From an uncultured Alphaproteobacteria bacterium (GTDB lineage Bacteria; Pseudomonadota; Alphaproteobacteria; Rhodobacterales; Rhodobacteraceae): a DNA stretch of 50,263 nt. The position numbers and the translations under genes are program-made. This document shows positions 48,812-50,263 of this stretch, one piece after another. Positions within the stretch are counted from its first letter, which is position 1. Every line of letters begins with the position of its first letter. The notes beneath the pieces were generated by a model. That model saw only the letters and a list, made by a program, of their open reading frames with translations, was not told the origin of the DNA and made no database searches. The stretch is taken from NCBI GenBank assembly GCA_913051655.1, contig CAJXHI010000021.1, positions 1 through 50,263 of the forward strand. Direction: 5' to 3'.

Positions 48812-49658
48812 ACAAGATCAATTAACACATTAAACTCCGTTAGTTAAGGATAGCGTTAATTTGTGGTTATATCCCGATGTAAATTTATTCTCCTGTAACA
48901 TTCTTAATTCACGTCATAGATTTCGGTTTCTTAATGGCAAAGAACGGTGCATTCAGTCAACTGGTGCTGTCAGACAAATAGGCTCAAGTCTCAGATGTCT
49001 TGAGAGCATTCATTCCATAACTGGCTATAAGGGAGGGCCACTCTGTAAGAGCGGTGTCACGGTAAAGCTTGAAAGTGCTGTGTTTGGATAGTGACCTTTG
49101 TGAATTGAACGGATTACGAAATGAGGCATAGATTTTAGCTTACTTTTGTAGACTGCGCACTCGCCTAAATTAAAGTACCGCGCGCTCTCGTAGTCAAAAC
49201 GTTAGGTGTGCATTCTTAGTCTGTTGTTTGCCCATCGCGGTATAATTGACTTATGTTTACAACCAAGCTGCTTTGCTACTGCACCGTAGGATTAAAGCTT
49301 ATTGGTAACGATCTCATTAGTGGATCCATACCAGCGCACAGCCTTTTTTATGAACTGTAGCTCTGCTTACTTATCACGTTTCCTATGACATAGCTCTCTA
49401 ATACCTCGCCCTCGCAATCAACTATACGCAACAGGTAATGCCTTACTATATTTATCTCTACGTGGTATTAATTTTATTTAAAACCAATGTTTTATAACTC
49501 TGAGTGCCTAAAGGTATCCCAATTTACGACTAAAAACAGCTAATTTGGTTTCCTAAATTGCCAGTCTATAAAATTAATGAAATTCACCCTCATTTATGAA
49601 ACGTAAAATGGTTTGCGGTTTCCTAAAAAAGGAGAAATCACAGATTGTGGTTTTCTGT
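48812..49658. other. Gap without visible gene
   Basis: About 850 AT-rich bases. A 76-codon plus-strand frame at 48861-49091 has no recognisable domain and atypical composition (many Cys, Arg, Ser), so I do not support it. No RNA gene, repeat or terminator stood out. Confidence 0.45.
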
Positions 49659-50138
49659 TTACTTTTCCACTGCAACACACTTTCCAGCAACTTGAAAACT
49701 GAATGCTTGTGGCAAACTATTTTTATTCTTTACTACACCCTGATAGCCCAAGGTGAAGTGCTGTGATGTTCTTAAAAAAGTTGCAGTATGGACCCCCACA
49801 GATTCGTTGTCCTCTTCAAGAAATATAGAAAAATTTGGTGGAGAAGATAGCGATGATAAATAGGTATCTAATTCGATGAGTTGCAAAATTTGATCATTAT
49901 TTGTTACGGTGTGCCAAATATTTGTCACAAGAACTTTGTTTTCCAGCGATCCCTCAGCAATCGTAATATCATCTGTTTTCGTATAATAAATTCCATCGTT
50001 TTAAATAATAATGGTGTTGCAAAAGTCCTCAGCAACAGATGGAGGGCACGGGTGAATACATACGAGTTCTTCCTCTGCTAGTGCTTGCGTGCTTAATGTG
50101 AGAAGTGTTGATATTAAAATAGTGGGAGTAAATTTCAT
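49659..50138 (-). pseudogene. Exported protein gene with one in-frame TAA
   Basis: ATG at 50136-50138 follows GGAGCAGG and opens a signal peptide (MKFTPTILISTLLTLSTQAL, cleavage ALA-E). The mature part has CIHPCPPSVAEDFC, then TAA at codon 46 (50001-50003). The same frame goes on without interruption for 113 codons (NDGIYYTKTDDITIAEGSLE, SIFLEEDNESVGVHTATFLR) to the stop at 49659. An intact product would be a roughly 159-residue periplasmic protein. Family not recognised. Nonsense mutation or sequencing error are the likely causes. Confidence 0.65.
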
Positions 50139-50263
50139 GTTTTGCCTGCTCCATCGTTTATTTGTTTTCAATAAAAAAAAGAATAGCAATTGCTGTACAA
50201 GTGAACCAAAGCATAACAGGACGATATCATATTGCCTATCTATGACAACCCGTATGGCACTAC

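Overview
The window looks like chromosomal DNA of an alphaproteobacterium, most likely a marine Rhodobacterales (Roseobacter-type) bacterium. The grounds are gene content and order: an iscR-led suf operon with two cysteine desulfurases, an Irr-type iron box in front of it, obgE-proB-proA beside rplU-rpmA, an olsB-olsA ornithine-lipid pair, a ChpT-type phosphotransferase next to a DUF3553 gene, and an alphaproteobacterial-type HemB. This placement is inference from protein families; no marker gene was compared.

Positions 1-1320 hold the edge of an integrated element. It carries a tyrosine integrase gene broken by one in-frame TGA, flanked by a 48-bp inverted repeat and abutting the 3' end of a tRNA-Arg(CCG) gene. 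Positions 1455-9510 are a continuous minus-strand Fe-S assembly operon: iscR, a NifS/IscS-type desulfurase, sufB, a hypothetical gene, a UPF0145 gene, sufC, sufD, two YIP1-like membrane proteins and sufS. It diverges from an alpha/beta hydrolase gene, and an Irr-like palindrome lies between them.

Positions 10407-33722 are dense housekeeping DNA: mfd, hemB, a SYLF lipoprotein, gyrA, an M32 carboxypeptidase, heme A synthase, an RNA methyltransferase, a ThiE-like protein, olsA and olsB, DUF3553, a decayed chpT, proA, proB, obgE, two decayed GNAT acetyltransferase genes, a LysE transporter, rpmA, rplU and a DUF2059-like protein. Iron, heme and Fe-S functions (suf, hemB, heme A synthase) recur here.

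From about 33.7 kb to the end the DNA changes character: AT-rich, roughly half non-coding, and full of broken reading frames. The convincing genes there are a dimethylformamidase large-subunit homologue, two EamA/DMT transporters, HtpX, a cytochrome b561-like protein and several small conserved-looking proteins, including a 53-residue secreted protein at 36953-37114. Three genes in the window are each split by a single in-frame stop, and the stop is different every time (TGA, TAG, TAA). That pattern fits decay rather than recoding. The most interesting items are the inverted repeat around the integrase, the decayed chpT, the FNR-type box before olsB, the lone DMFase-like large subunit and an orphan plus-strand terminator at 36923-36950. 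I found no CRISPR array, rRNA gene or complete insertion sequence.
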